A stretch of 64,000 nucleotides of DNA from Ralstonia mannitolilytica (GTDB lineage: Bacteria; Pseudomonadota; Gammaproteobacteria; Burkholderiales; Burkholderiaceae), in assembly GCF_905397375.1 (NCBI RefSeq), contig NZ_CAJPVG010000009.1:62001-126000 (forward strand). Reading direction: 5' to 3'. The notes under the pieces were generated by a model. It was not told the DNA's origin and did not search any database. It saw only the letters and a program-made list of their open reading frames with translations. This document shows positions 42,653 to 51,447 of this stretch, one piece after another; position 1 is the first letter of the stretch; each line of letters starts with the position of its first letter. The translations under genes and the position numbers were made by a program.

Positions 42653-43227
42653 CCGGGACCCCGTTGTACCCGCGTAGCGCCTGGCGTCGCGCGTTGCCTC
42701 CCGCCGTCGTGTATGCCCGGCACTGGGCGCGTTGGGCAGTCGGCGCCAGTTCGCTGACGGCACGGCTGCGTGCGGCCTCGTCCACGTTCGAGGTGCGGCT
42801 GCTTGGCCAGAAGCGCGCGATGCCGTTGCGGGACGAATGGCGGTGTCTCGGCATGACCGGGCCCGCAGAGACCCTGGTGCGCGAGGTACTGCTCGCCTGC
42901 AACGGCATCCCGGTCGTCTATGCGCACACCGTCGTGCATCCCCGCAGCGTGGCGCTCGACTGGCCGTTCCTGAAGGCGCTTGGCACGCAGCCGCTCGGCC
43001 ATTCGCTGTTTGCCGATCCGCGGGTCGAGCGCGGCGCGTTCGAGTTTGCGCTGCTTGACGCGCGGCATCCGCTGGTACGTCGCGCAGACGATGCCCTGGG
43101 AGACGCACCGGTCGCCAGGAGTGGGCGTCTGCCGGCGCGGCGGTCGGTGTTCCGGCGCGGCGCCAGTGCGATGCTGGTGACGGAAGTTTTCCTGCCGGCG
43201 CTGGCGGCTTTTCACCCGCCGCGGTAG
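42649..43227 (+). CDS. ubiC: Chorismate lyase
   Basis: A 192-residue enzyme that splits chorismate into 4-hydroxybenzoate and pyruvate, the first step of ubiquinone biosynthesis. Recognisable motifs are VRLLGQKRAMPLRDEW, REVLLACNGIPVVYAHTVVH and LKALGTQPLGHSLFAD, with basic residues expected to bind the product (R and K in the first motif). The start overlaps the esterase stop by 4 bases (ATGA). No ubiA lies in the window. Confidence 0.92.
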   Translation: MTGTPLYPRSAWRRALPPAVVYARHWARWAVGASSLTARLRAASSTFEVRLLGQKRAMPLRDEWRCLGMTGPAETLVREVLLACNGIPVVYAHTVVHPRSVALDWPFLKALGTQPLGHSLFADPRVERGAFEFALLDARHPLVRRADDALGDAPVARSGRLPARRSVFRRGASAMLVTEVFLPALAAFHPPR

Positions 43228-43368
43228 GCGCATTTCGCGGGCGCGGGGCCCGGTCAGTGCGGTATCATCGGCCCCAACTTTTCGTTGCCGCACACGCTTC
43301 GGGTGTGGCGATTCCACCTCATTCAGAGCGGCCAGACATTGCGTTCGTGCCGCGATCCAGACAAATCC

Positions 43369-45447
43369 ATGCAGTTGCTGTTCGAAGAAGGCGGCGAGAT
43401 CCGCGCGGGCACCGTCTTGTCCCAACAGGGCGAGGCCTACCAGGTCGAGTTGCCGAGTGCCAAGCGCACCAAGGTCAAATCCCGGGACGTGTTGCTGCAG
43501 TTCGCCCAGCCGTCGGCGGGCGAGCTGTCGCAGGCTGCGCAGGCGCTGTCGACAGAGATCGATCTGGATTTCCTGTGGGAGTGCGCCCCCGCCGATGAGT
43601 TTGGCTTTACCGATCTGGCGGCCGAGTATTTCGGCGCCGGGGCAGATGCCACCCAGCAAGCGGCGCTGGCCCTCGCGCTGCATGGCGCACCCATCTACTT
43701 CCGCCGCAAGGGCCGCGGCCGGTACCAGCGTGCGCCGGAAGATCAGCTGAAGGCCGCGCTGGCAGGCCTCGAGCGCAAGAAGCAGCAAGCCGCGCTGCAG
43801 GCCGAATACGAGGCCGAGCTCAAGGCCATGCGCCTGCCTGAAGCGTTCCGCGGCAAGACGCTGCAGCTGCTGTTCAAGCCGGACAAGAACAGCCTCGAAT
43901 ACAAGGCGCTCGATGCGGCATGCACGGCGCTGGGCCTGTCGCCGATGCGCCTGATGGTGGCGGTCGGCGGCATTGCCAATGCGCGCGCGCTGCACGAAGC
44001 GCGCTTCCTCTCGGAGTGCTTCCCGAAGGGCACCGGCTTTCCGGAGGTGGCCGTGCCGGAACCGGCGTTGGAGTTGCCGGCGGCCGATGTGCGCGCGTTC
44101 TCCATTGACGACGTGACCACCACCGAGATCGACGACGCCATCTCGGTCACGCCGATCGACGACACGACGGTGCGCATCGGCATCCACATCGCCGCGCCGG
44201 GCTTCGGCATCCAGCGCGGCGATGCGCTCGATGCGATCGCCCGCCAGCGCCTGTCGACCGTGTACTTCCCCGGCGACAAGATCACGATGCTGCCGGAATC
44301 GGTGGTCGATCGCTACACGCTGCAGGAAGGGCGCGCGTGCCCGGCGCTGTCGCTGTATGTGACGGTCGACCGTACCACGTGGACGGTGACCGCCAGCGAG
44401 ACGCGCTGCGAATCTGTGACGGTGGCGGCCAACCTGCGCCACAACCTGCTCGAGGAGGTCATCACCGCCGAGGCCCTGGCCGCAGGCTCGGGCGAGTACC
44501 CGTTCAAGGCGGAGCTGGCTGTGCTGTGGCCGTTTGCCTGCGCGTTGTACGACGCGCGTCAGCAGGCACGCATTGCCAGTGGCCTGAAACCCGAGGGTGC
44601 GCAGCGGGGCGATTACTCGTTCTACATCGACCCGATCCCCGAGACCGAAGGCGGCGGCGAGCGCGTACGCATCGAGCAGCGCAAGCGCGGCTCGCCGCTG
44701 GACAAGATCGTCGCCGAGCTGATGATCCTGGCCAACAGCACGTGGGGTCGCATGCTGGCGGACGCCGGCGTGCCTGGCATCTATCGCACGCAGAAGGCGT
44801 GGGGCATGCACCGCACGCGCATGCAGACGTATCCCGCGCCGCACGAGGGCCTGGGCGTGGCGCAATACGCGTGGAGCACGTCGCCGCTGCGCCGCTACGT
44901 CGACCTCGTGAATCAGTGGCAGATTGCTGCGGTGGCGCAGCATGGCGTCACGGCCAAGCTGGTTGCGCCCTTCAAGCCCAAAGACGCCGACCTGCTGGCC
45001 GCCGTGGCCGATTTCGAAGCGACCTACGCCGCTTACGCCGATCATCAGTCGACCATGGAGCGCTACTGGTGCCTGCGCTGGCTGAAGCAGGAAAACCGCA
45101 CGCGCATGCCGGCTGTGGTGCTCAAGGACGGCGCCGTGCGCTTCGCCGAGATTCCGCTGGTGACCAAGGTGCCGGAACTGGCACAGGCCGCGCGCGGCAC
45201 GCACGTCGTGCTCGACATCCTGGACACCGATGAGATCGGCCTGGAGGTGTCGTGCCGCGTGGTGGAAATCCTTGCGCCTGCCGCGGACGCCGAAGCCGAA
45301 GCCGAGGCGATGGAAGAAGAACTGGCCGAAGCCCCGGCCGAACCACAACCTGGCGCCGATGGGGAAGAGGCGCATGCCGAAGCCGAGACAGCTGTGGCGC
45401 CGCCGCCGCAGGATGGCGAGACCGGTGGAACGCCCGCGGCCGCATAA
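43369..45447 (+). CDS. RNB-domain ribonuclease (RNase II/R family)
   Basis: A 692-residue exoribonuclease that degrades RNA 3' to 5'. The RNB domain begins near residue 250 with TTEIDDAISVTP, the acidic cluster that binds catalytic magnesium, and its family signature STSPLRRYVDLVNQWQ is at about 503-518. N-terminal residues give a cold-shock-like beta fold (MQLLFEEGGEIRAGTVL); the C-terminal 50 residues are acidic, Ala/Glu/Pro-rich and probably disordered. It lacks the long basic tail of RNase R, so RNase II-like is the better description. A TATCAT -10-like hexamer at 43263-43268 precedes it. Confidence 0.9.
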   Translation: MQLLFEEGGEIRAGTVLSQQGEAYQVELPSAKRTKVKSRDVLLQFAQPSAGELSQAAQALSTEIDLDFLWECAPADEFGFTDLAAEYFGAGADATQQAALALALHGAPIYFRRKGRGRYQRAPEDQLKAALAGLERKKQQAALQAEYEAELKAMRLPEAFRGKTLQLLFKPDKNSLEYKALDAACTALGLSPMRLMVAVGGIANARALHEARFLSECFPKGTGFPEVAVPEPALELPAADVRAFSIDDVTTTEIDDAISVTPIDDTTVRIGIHIAAPGFGIQRGDALDAIARQRLSTVYFPGDKITMLPESVVDRYTLQEGRACPALSLYVTVDRTTWTVTASETRCESVTVAANLRHNLLEEVITAEALAAGSGEYPFKAELAVLWPFACALYDARQQARIASGLKPEGAQRGDYSFYIDPIPETEGGGERVRIEQRKRGSPLDKIVAELMILANSTWGRMLADAGVPGIYRTQKAWGMHRTRMQTYPAPHEGLGVAQYAWSTSPLRRYVDLVNQWQIAAVAQHGVTAKLVAPFKPKDADLLAAVADFEATYAAYADHQSTMERYWCLRWLKQENRTRMPAVVLKDGAVRFAEIPLVTKVPELAQAARGTHVVLDILDTDEIGLEVSCRVVEILAPAADAEAEAEAMEEELAEAPAEPQPGADGEEAHAEAETAVAPPPQDGETGGTPAAA

Positions 45448-45500
45448 CTACAATCGCAGTCAGCTTTTTTCTTCGCGCATCGCTCAGGAACCGCCTCGAC

Positions 45501-46415
45501 ATGGCCGCCCTTGCAAACCGCCCGGACTGGTCCGGCAGCAGTACGCTCACCAAGGCGCTGGTGGTGTCGCTGGCCGTGCACGTTCTGTTGCTGTTCGTGC
45601 GCGTGGTAGCGCCGGAGGCATTCGACATCAAGCGCGACGATCCGGGGCTGGACGTGGTGCTGGTCAATGCCAAGTCATCCACGGCGCCGGCCAAGGCGAC
45701 GGCCGTGGCGCAGGTCAACCTCAACGGCGGCGGTGAGTTCGACCAGCAGCGCGCCACCACGCCGCTGCCGGCCGATACCAACGAACAGACCGGCGATGCC
45801 ATCAAGCTTACGCAGCGCCGCCTTGAGTATCTGGAGCAGGAGCAGCGCCGCCTGCTGACGCAATCGAAGGAGCGCGCGCCGCTGGTCAACGACCGCCAGG
45901 TCAAACCGGGCGAGCGTCCGCAGCCATCGCCCACCAACGGCACCGACGACCGCACCACTCAAGACGAAATCGCCCGCTTGCAGGCCGAGATCGACCGCAA
46001 TCTCGAGCACTACGCCAAGCGCCCGCGCCGCAACGTGCTGACCGCCGCCAGCGCCCGCCAGGTCGACTACGCCCGCTACTACGATGCCGTGCGCCGCAAG
46101 ATCGAGACGCGCGGCACCGCCAACTTTCCGAGCCAGAACGGCCACCCGCTGTACGGCGAACTGATTGTCGTGATCAGCATCAACCGAGATGGCCAGCTTG
46201 GCTACAACCAGGACGGCTACAAGATCGAGGGCATCGAGATTGCCAAGAGCTCCGGCAACCCGGCGCTCGATCGCCAGGCCATCGCCATCGTCCGTTCGTC
46301 GGCCCCGTTCGGCAGCTTCCCGGCCGAGATGCGCAAGCGCGTCGACATCCAGGATGTGGTCGCCACGTTCAAGTTCACCCGGGCAGGGCTCGAAACGCAC
46401 CTGCAGACCCGCTGA
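45501..46415 (+). CDS. TonB-family protein
   Basis: A 304-residue envelope protein. The N-terminal anchor (about residues 17-38, ALVVSLAVHVLLLFVRVV) with a His in the membrane is typical of TonB. A charged coiled-coil middle (QRRLEYLEQEQRRLL; DEIARLQAEIDRNLEHY) spans the periplasm, and the C-terminal TonB domain (about 205-295) shows YYDAVRRKIETRG, GELIVVISINRDGQL and ALDRQAIAIVRSSAPFG. The usual Pro-rich spacer is mostly replaced by the coiled coil, so a TolA-like role is possible. No exbB/exbD lies nearby. A TACAAT at 45449-45454 precedes it; its stop overlaps the aroE ATG by one base. Confidence 0.85.
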   Translation: MAALANRPDWSGSSTLTKALVVSLAVHVLLLFVRVVAPEAFDIKRDDPGLDVVLVNAKSSTAPAKATAVAQVNLNGGGEFDQQRATTPLPADTNEQTGDAIKLTQRRLEYLEQEQRRLLTQSKERAPLVNDRQVKPGERPQPSPTNGTDDRTTQDEIARLQAEIDRNLEHYAKRPRRNVLTAASARQVDYARYYDAVRRKIETRGTANFPSQNGHPLYGELIVVISINRDGQLGYNQDGYKIEGIEIAKSSGNPALDRQAIAIVRSSAPFGSFPAEMRKRVDIQDVVATFKFTRAGLETHLQTR

Positions 46416-47341
46416 TGTCGTCGTCCAAGTCTTCGTTCCAAGACGCGATTCTCGCCGCCGCGAGCGCGCCGCCCACGGATCGCTATGGCGTGATCGGCAA
46501 CCCGATCTCGCACAGCAAGTCGCCCACCATCCACGCCGCGTTTGCGCAGCAGACCGGCCAGCACATCCGCTACGAACGCATCTATGCCGAGCTCATCGCA
46601 TTCGAAGAGACCGTGCAGAACTTCGTACGCGAAGGCGGACGCGGGCTGAATGTGACCGTGCCGTTCAAGCTCGATGCATATGGGATGGCGACGTCGCTGT
46701 CGCTGCGGGCGCAATCCGCAGGCGCGGTCAACACACTGAAGTTCGACGGCGAGGAGATCTTCGGCGACAACACCGACGGCGTGGGCCTGGTGCGTGACAT
46801 CACGCACAACATCGGCAACAGCCTGGAAGGCGAGCGCGTGCTGCTGCTCGGCGCCGGAGGCGCGGCGCGCGGCGTGCTGCTGCCGCTGCTGGAGCACAAG
46901 CCGTCACGGGTGTTCGTTGCCAATCGCACCGCTGACCGCGCAGTCATGCTGGCGGAGCGCTTCGAGGCGGCCGCCAAGCTCCACGAAGTCGAACTCATCG
47001 GCAGCGGCTATGACCAGCTCGGTGTCGACGACGTGTTCGACGTCATCATCAACGCTACCGCCAGCAGCCTGCAGGCCGAGGTGCCGCCGATCCCGACCAC
47101 CGTGTTCGGGCCCAACGCGCTGGCGTACGACATGATGTACGGGCCGCGGCCGACGGTATTCATGGAGTTCGCCAAGCGCAACGGCACGCGTGCGTGGGAC
47201 GGACTGGGCATGCTGGTCGAGCAGGCCGCGGAGTCGTTTCTCGTCTGGCGCGGCGTGCGCCCGGAAACCGCGCCGGTGCTGCACGCCATGCGTGAAGGCC
47301 TGCAGGGCGAAGCCGCGGTGGCCGCGCGCACGCAACGCTGA
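46415..47341 (+). CDS. aroE: Shikimate dehydrogenase
   Basis: A 308-residue NADPH-dependent enzyme that reduces 3-dehydroshikimate to shikimate. Motifs: substrate-binding GNPISHSKSPTIHAAFAQQ, catalytic NVTVPFK with the essential Lys, and the NADP-binding loop LLGAGGAARGVLLPLL. An N-terminal extension of about 23 residues (MSSSKSSFQDAILAAAS) precedes the domain. It starts inside the TonB-family stop (TGATG) and lies 24 bases before mtgA. It complements aroQ encoded 8 kb away. Confidence 0.96.
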   Translation: MSSSKSSFQDAILAAASAPPTDRYGVIGNPISHSKSPTIHAAFAQQTGQHIRYERIYAELIAFEETVQNFVREGGRGLNVTVPFKLDAYGMATSLSLRAQSAGAVNTLKFDGEEIFGDNTDGVGLVRDITHNIGNSLEGERVLLLGAGGAARGVLLPLLEHKPSRVFVANRTADRAVMLAERFEAAAKLHEVELIGSGYDQLGVDDVFDVIINATASSLQAEVPPIPTTVFGPNALAYDMMYGPRPTVFMEFAKRNGTRAWDGLGMLVEQAAESFLVWRGVRPETAPVLHAMREGLQGEAAVAARTQR

Positions 47342-47365
47342 ACCGCCCCCTAACGAAGACCCGCG

Positions 47366-48070
47366 ATGATGCGTTGGTTCGGCTACGTGATCGGCTGTTT
47401 CGTGGCGGGCGTGGTCGCGCTCAACCTGTACTTCTTCGCTGCCATCGCGAGCTGGCAGGTGTTCAATCCCTCGTCCACCTCGTTCATGCGTGCGGAGCGC
47501 ATGCGCCTGTGCGGCGCCAACGTCTTCACCTGCAGGATCGACCATCGCTGGGTGAACTACGACCAGATTTCGCGCAACCTCAAGCGGGCCGTCATCGCCA
47601 GCGAAGACGCGGATTTCGTCTCGCACAGCGGCTGGGAAGTCGACGCCATGCTCGACGCCTGGGAGAAGAACAAGAAGCGCGGCCGTGTCGTCGCGGGCGG
47701 CTCGACCATCACGCAGCAACTGGCCAAGAACCTGTTCCTCTCGGGCGAGCGCCACTACCTGCGCAAGGGCGAGGAGCTGCTCATCACGTGGATGCTCGAA
47801 TTCTGGCTCGACAAGGAGCGCATCCTCGAGATCTATCTGAACTCGGTCGAGTGGGGCGAGGGCGTATTCGGCGCCGAGGCCGCTGCCCAGCATTACTTCA
47901 AGCGCCCTGCCTCGCAGTTGACGGTGGGCCAGGCGGCTCGCCTCGCCGCGGCGCTGCCGGCGCCCAAGTGCTTCGACAAGAAGAGCTACTGCGCCAATGT
48001 GCACGTGAACTTCACGCGCAAGGCGACCATCATTGCCAACCGGATGGGCTCGGCCACGCTGCCGGACTGA
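47366..48070 (+). CDS. mtgA: Monofunctional biosynthetic peptidoglycan transglycosylase
   Basis: A 234-residue glycosyltransferase of family GT51 with one N-terminal membrane anchor (about residues 4-26). It polymerises lipid II into glycan strands without a transpeptidase domain. The catalytic Glu is in IASEDADFVSHSGW, and the GT51 motifs GRVVAGGSTITQQLAKNLFL and YLNSVEWGEGVFGAEAAA are complete. The tandem ATGATG start gives MMRWF. It is convergent with corA, only 9 bases apart, with no clear terminator. Confidence 0.94.
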   Translation: MMRWFGYVIGCFVAGVVALNLYFFAAIASWQVFNPSSTSFMRAERMRLCGANVFTCRIDHRWVNYDQISRNLKRAVIASEDADFVSHSGWEVDAMLDAWEKNKKRGRVVAGGSTITQQLAKNLFLSGERHYLRKGEELLITWMLEFWLDKERILEIYLNSVEWGEGVFGAEAAAQHYFKRPASQLTVGQAARLAAALPAPKCFDKKSYCANVHVNFTRKATIIANRMGSATLPD

Positions 48071-48079
48071 CGCGCCGGT

Positions 48080-49042
48080 TCAGTTGAGCCAGCCCTTGCG
48101 CCGGAAGTAGATCAGCGGAATCGCTGCCGACACGATCATCAGCCCGATTGCATACGGGTAGCCCTCAGCCCACTCCAGCTCCGGCATCACCTTGAAATTC
48201 ATGCCGTAGATCGAGGCGATCAGCGTGGGCGGCATCAGCGCCACCGACACCACCGAGAACAGCTTGATGATCTTGTTCTGGTTGATGTTGATGAAACCGA
48301 CCGTGGCGTCCATCAGGAAGTTGACCTTGTCCGACAGGAACGCCGTGTGGTTCTCGATGGAGTCGATGTCGCGCAGCACCTGGCGCGCCTCGTCCTGCTG
48401 ATCGGTCGACAGCAGCTGGCTGCGCAGCAGGAACGACACGGCGCGACGCGTATCCATCACGTTCCGGCGGATGCGGCCGTTCAGGTCTTCCACGCGGGCG
48501 ATGATCTCCAGCACGTCGGCGGCGGCGGCGTCCGTCACCTCATCGGCCAGCACGCGTTTGCTGGCGTCCTCCAGCCGTTCGTAGACTTCCTCGATGGAGT
48601 CCGCCGAATATTCCGCGTCGGTGGCGTAGAGATCCATCAGCACGTCTTTCGCGTTGCGTACCGACCCCGGGCGCAGCCGCGCCCGCATGCGCACGAGGCG
48701 GAACGCGGGCAGGTCTTCGTCGTGGATGGAGAACAGCACATCCTTGGTCAGCACGAACGCCACGCGCACGTTGCGGGACGTGGTCTCCTCGTCGAGCAGG
48801 AAATCGGTGCGGATGTGGATGTGGCCGTCTTCGCCTTCAAAGTAGCGGGCGGAAGCCTCCAGGTCGCCCAATTGCTCGAGTTCGGGCAGCACGACGCCGT
48901 AGGCTTCCTTGATCCAGGCGAGTTCTTCGTCATCCGGGTCGATCACGTCGATCCAGATCGGCTTGTGCTGCAGCAACTCGCTGCGGTCTTCGACCTGTTC
49001 CTGCGCGAGACGGCCTTTTTGCACGACGAACAGGTTGATCAT
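48080..49042 (-). CDS. corA: Magnesium/cobalt transporter CorA
   Basis: A 320-residue CorA-family ion channel. A large cytosolic domain (1-260), with N-terminal LFVVQKGRLAQE and acidic regions, is followed by two C-terminal membrane helices. The selectivity motif YGMNF lies between them, and the protein ends with the basic FRRKGWLN. It imports magnesium, and cobalt when present. The start MINLF is at the ATG at 49042. It is divergent from pyrF by 214 bases. No M-box riboswitch was recognised in the leader. Confidence 0.95.
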   Translation of the reverse strand: MINLFVVQKGRLAQEQVEDRSELLQHKPIWIDVIDPDDEELAWIKEAYGVVLPELEQLGDLEASARYFEGEDGHIHIRTDFLLDEETTSRNVRVAFVLTKDVLFSIHDEDLPAFRLVRMRARLRPGSVRNAKDVLMDLYATDAEYSADSIEEVYERLEDASKRVLADEVTDAAAADVLEIIARVEDLNGRIRRNVMDTRRAVSFLLRSQLLSTDQQDEARQVLRDIDSIENHTAFLSDKVNFLMDATVGFININQNKIIKLFSVVSVALMPPTLIASIYGMNFKVMPELEWAEGYPYAIGLMIVSAAIPLIYFRRKGWLN

Positions 49043-49256
49043 GCGGAGCTTCCTTGGAGCGGGGCGTTGAACAGCGGGGCGAAAAATCGCGCCGAGTGTA
49101 GCGTAAAGACACGGCGGAATCAGCCAGAAACCGTGACTCGGCCCGCACGCGTGGGATGGATGCGACGCCAGGATGATGCCGCCACCTGGCCGCCCCGCGG
49201 GTAAAATGGAGCGAAGTCATGCGGCAGCCCGGCCGCGTCCTCACCTTCCCGACACC

Positions 49257-50072
49257 ATGCGATTTACCGAACAACTGGCTGCCGCCTGGCAGCGCAACAA
49301 CTCCTTGCTGTGCGTCGGGCTCGATCCCGATCCGGCGCGCCTGCCGGCGTCGCTCACCAGCACGGGCGGCGCGATCTTCTCGTTCTGCCGTGCCATCGTC
49401 GATGCCACCGCCGACCTCGTCTGCGCATTCAAGCCGCAGATTGCGTACTTCGCATCGCAGCGCGCGGAAGACCAGCTCGAGCAGCTCATCAATTACATCC
49501 ATGAGGCCTATCCGGGCATTCCGGTCATCCTCGATGCCAAGCGCGGCGACATCGGCTCGACGGCCGAACACTACGCGAAGGAAGCCTTCGAGCGCTATCA
49601 CGCCGATGCCATCACCGTGAGCCCTTACATGGGCTTCGACTCCATGCAGCCGTACCTGGCGCACGCCGACAAGGGCGTGATCGTGCTGTGCCGCACGTCC
49701 AATGCGGGCGGCAGCGATGTGCAGTTCCTGGAAACGGGCGGCCGCCCCGTCTACCAGGTCGTGGCCGAACGCGCGCGCGATGTGTGGAACACCAGCGGCC
49801 AGATGGGCCTGGTGGTGGGGGCGACGTTTCCGCAGGAGATCGCCAAGGTGCGGGAGATCGTCGGCGACATGCCGCTGCTGATTCCGGGCATCGGCGCCCA
49901 GGGCGGCGATATCGAGGCCACCGTGCGCGCTGGCCGCACTGCCGACGGGACCGGCATGATGATCAACTCGTCGCGCGCGATCCTGTACGCGAGCAGCGAC
50001 AGCGATTTCGCCGATGCCGCCCGGCGCGTCGCGGAACACACCCGCGACCAGATCAACCAGTTCCGCAACTGA
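49257..50072 (+). CDS. pyrF: Orotidine 5'-phosphate decarboxylase
   Basis: A 271-residue enzyme that makes UMP from OMP, the last step of pyrimidine synthesis. It is of the longer subfamily 2: the active-site motif is LDAKRGDIGSTAEHYAKEAF, and the C-terminal phosphate-binding region is GIGAQGGDIEATVRAGRT. N-terminal MRFTEQLAAAWQRNNSLLCVGLDPDP is typical. I start at the ATG at 49257; earlier in-frame codons are not family-like. A TAAAAT hexamer at 49202-49207 may be its -10. The small His-rich ORF follows after 40 bases. Confidence 0.95.
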   Translation: MRFTEQLAAAWQRNNSLLCVGLDPDPARLPASLTSTGGAIFSFCRAIVDATADLVCAFKPQIAYFASQRAEDQLEQLINYIHEAYPGIPVILDAKRGDIGSTAEHYAKEAFERYHADAITVSPYMGFDSMQPYLAHADKGVIVLCRTSNAGGSDVQFLETGGRPVYQVVAERARDVWNTSGQMGLVVGATFPQEIAKVREIVGDMPLLIPGIGAQGGDIEATVRAGRTADGTGMMINSSRAILYASSDSDFADAARRVAEHTRDQINQFRN

Positions 50073-50112
50073 GCCGGGTTCCCGGCCCGGTTGCTGTGAG
50101 AGCGAGGACGCC

Positions 50113-50328
50113 ATGACCACGCATCCACATCCGCCTGTGGCCGGTACCCACCGGGACGAGACGGGCAAGGATCCGGACCGCAAGCTCGAGAAAGAGCGCG
50201 ACGACACCCACGAGCATGAGACGACGCGCCGCGATCACGATCGCGACCGTCGCCACGAGCACGATCACGAACACCAGCCGGAACACGACCACGCGCCGCA
50301 TCGACGGCCCGATCATCCAACCGACTGA
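50113..50328 (+). CDS. Small His/Asp/Arg/Glu-rich protein
   Basis: A 71-residue ORF that I do not recognise. It is dominated by charged residues, with about 17 His, many Asp/Glu and many Arg, in HEHE/RRHEHDHEHQPEHDH-style runs and no hydrophobic core. It should be disordered and could bind divalent metals such as nickel, zinc or copper through its histidines. A weak GAGCGAGG ribosome site precedes the ATG. It sits 40 bases after pyrF and 5 bases from the convergent pncC stop. It could be a real small protein or a random open frame in a CAC/GAC-rich tract; similar short ORFs occur near pyrF in related genomes as far as I recall. Confidence 0.45.
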   Translation: MTTHPHPPVAGTHRDETGKDPDRKLEKERDDTHEHETTRRDHDRDRRHEHDHEHQPEHDHAPHRRPDHPTD

Positions 50329-50333
50329 AGCGG

Positions 50334-50834
50334 TCAGGACTCGGCTGCGTCCAGGAAGTCGAGCAGGCCGCGCAGGGCGTGCTCCGCCGCTTGCAGCCGC
50401 ACCTGCTTGCGATCGCCTTTGAAGTGACGTGTCTCCACGCGTGTCTGCAGCCGGTTGCTCCAGCCGAAGCAGACCATGCCGACCGGCTTGTCGGGCGTGC
50501 CGCCGGTCGGGCCGGCCACGCCGGTAATGGCCACCGCCATCTGGGCGCGGCTATTGAGCACAGCGCCTTCGGCCATGGCGCGCGCGACGGCCTCGCTCAC
50601 CGCGCCGTGCTCGCGGATCAGCGCCGCCGGCACTCCCAGCATCTGCGATTTGGCCTCGTTGGAATACACCACGAAGCCTCGCTCGAGCCATCCCGACGAG
50701 CCTGACACATCTGTGATCGCGGCCGACACGAGGCCGCCGGTGCACGACTCGGCCGTCGCCATCATCAGGCTGCGCTTGTGGAGTGTGTCGCCAACCAGTT
50801 CGGCCAGTTGAGCCAGTGCGCGGGATTCAGCCAT
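50334..50834 (-). CDS. pncC: Nicotinamide-nucleotide amidohydrolase (CinA C-terminal type)
   Basis: A 166-residue single-domain CinA protein that deamidates nicotinamide mononucleotide in NAD recycling. The motif MMATAESCTGGLVSAAITDVSGSS carries the catalytic Ser (ESCTGG) and, further on, VYSNEAKSQMLGV and VAITGVAGPTGGTPDKPVG are diagnostic. I start at the ATG at 50834; an upstream GTG/TTG start would add non-family residues. It lies 34 bases downstream of pgpA on the same strand. Confidence 0.94.
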   Translation of the reverse strand: MAESRALAQLAELVGDTLHKRSLMMATAESCTGGLVSAAITDVSGSSGWLERGFVVYSNEAKSQMLGVPAALIREHGAVSEAVARAMAEGAVLNSRAQMAVAITGVAGPTGGTPDKPVGMVCFGWSNRLQTRVETRHFKGDRKQVRLQAAEHALRGLLDFLDAAES

Positions 50835-50868
50835 TGCAATACCTTCCGGACTTCGGACTTCAAAGACT

Positions 50869-51447
50869 TCAGATCGAGCGCCAGAGCGCAAATACGAGCA
50901 GCGTGTAGAAGGCCGCCAGAATGTCGTCGACCATCACGCCGTAGCCACCGCGCAGGCCAAAGCCCTTGAGCGTGCGGTCGTAATGGCGGATGGGCGCGGG
51001 CTTGGCCATGTCGAAGAAGCGGAACCACAGGAACGCGGCAAACTGCCCGCCCAGCGTGGTCGGCGTCACGAAGGCGAGGACGAGCCAGAACGCCACCATT
51101 TCATCCCACACCATGGCACCGTGGTCCGCCACACCCAGGTCGCGCGCGGTACGGGCGCAGGCCCAGATGCCGACCACGAAGCCCACGGCGGCAATCGCGA
51201 GCCAGGCCGGCCCGCTGATCCAGCGCGCCAAGACCACGTAGATGAGCCAGGCATACAGCGTCCCCATCGTGCCCGGCAGCACCGGCGAGAGGCCCGAGCC
51301 AAAACCGAGCGCCAGGATGCGCGCCGGATGGCCGAACATGAAGCGGGCGGTGGGGCGGCGGACCTGCGCGGTCTGTCCTGCCTCGAGGATCACGGCTTCG
51401 GGCTGGCCCGGCGGGTTGGAGGGAGGAAACGGTGCAGAAGACATCAT
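50869..51447 (-). CDS. pgpA: Phosphatidylglycerophosphatase A
   Basis: A 192-residue inner-membrane enzyme that dephosphorylates phosphatidylglycerol phosphate to phosphatidylglycerol. Family motifs: GFGSGLSPVLPGTMGTLYAW (catalytic region) and VWDEMVAFWLVL, followed by DMAKPAPIRHYDRTLKGFGLRGGYGVMVDDILAA, with four or so hydrophobic segments. Two adjacent ATG codons (51447 and 51444) overlap the thiL stop codon, so coupling is likely. The thiL-pgpA-pncC order is common in proteobacteria. Confidence 0.94.
   Translation of the reverse strand: MMSSAPFPPSNPPGQPEAVILEAGQTAQVRRPTARFMFGHPARILALGFGSGLSPVLPGTMGTLYAWLIYVVLARWISGPAWLAIAAVGFVVGIWACARTARDLGVADHGAMVWDEMVAFWLVLAFVTPTTLGGQFAAFLWFRFFDMAKPAPIRHYDRTLKGFGLRGGYGVMVDDILAAFYTLLVFALWRSI

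Noticed and set aside
40562..43108. Large minus-strand frames opposite mpl, ubiC and the RNB ribonuclease
   Set aside because: They are complements of clearly recognised plus-strand genes and contain no motifs of their own.
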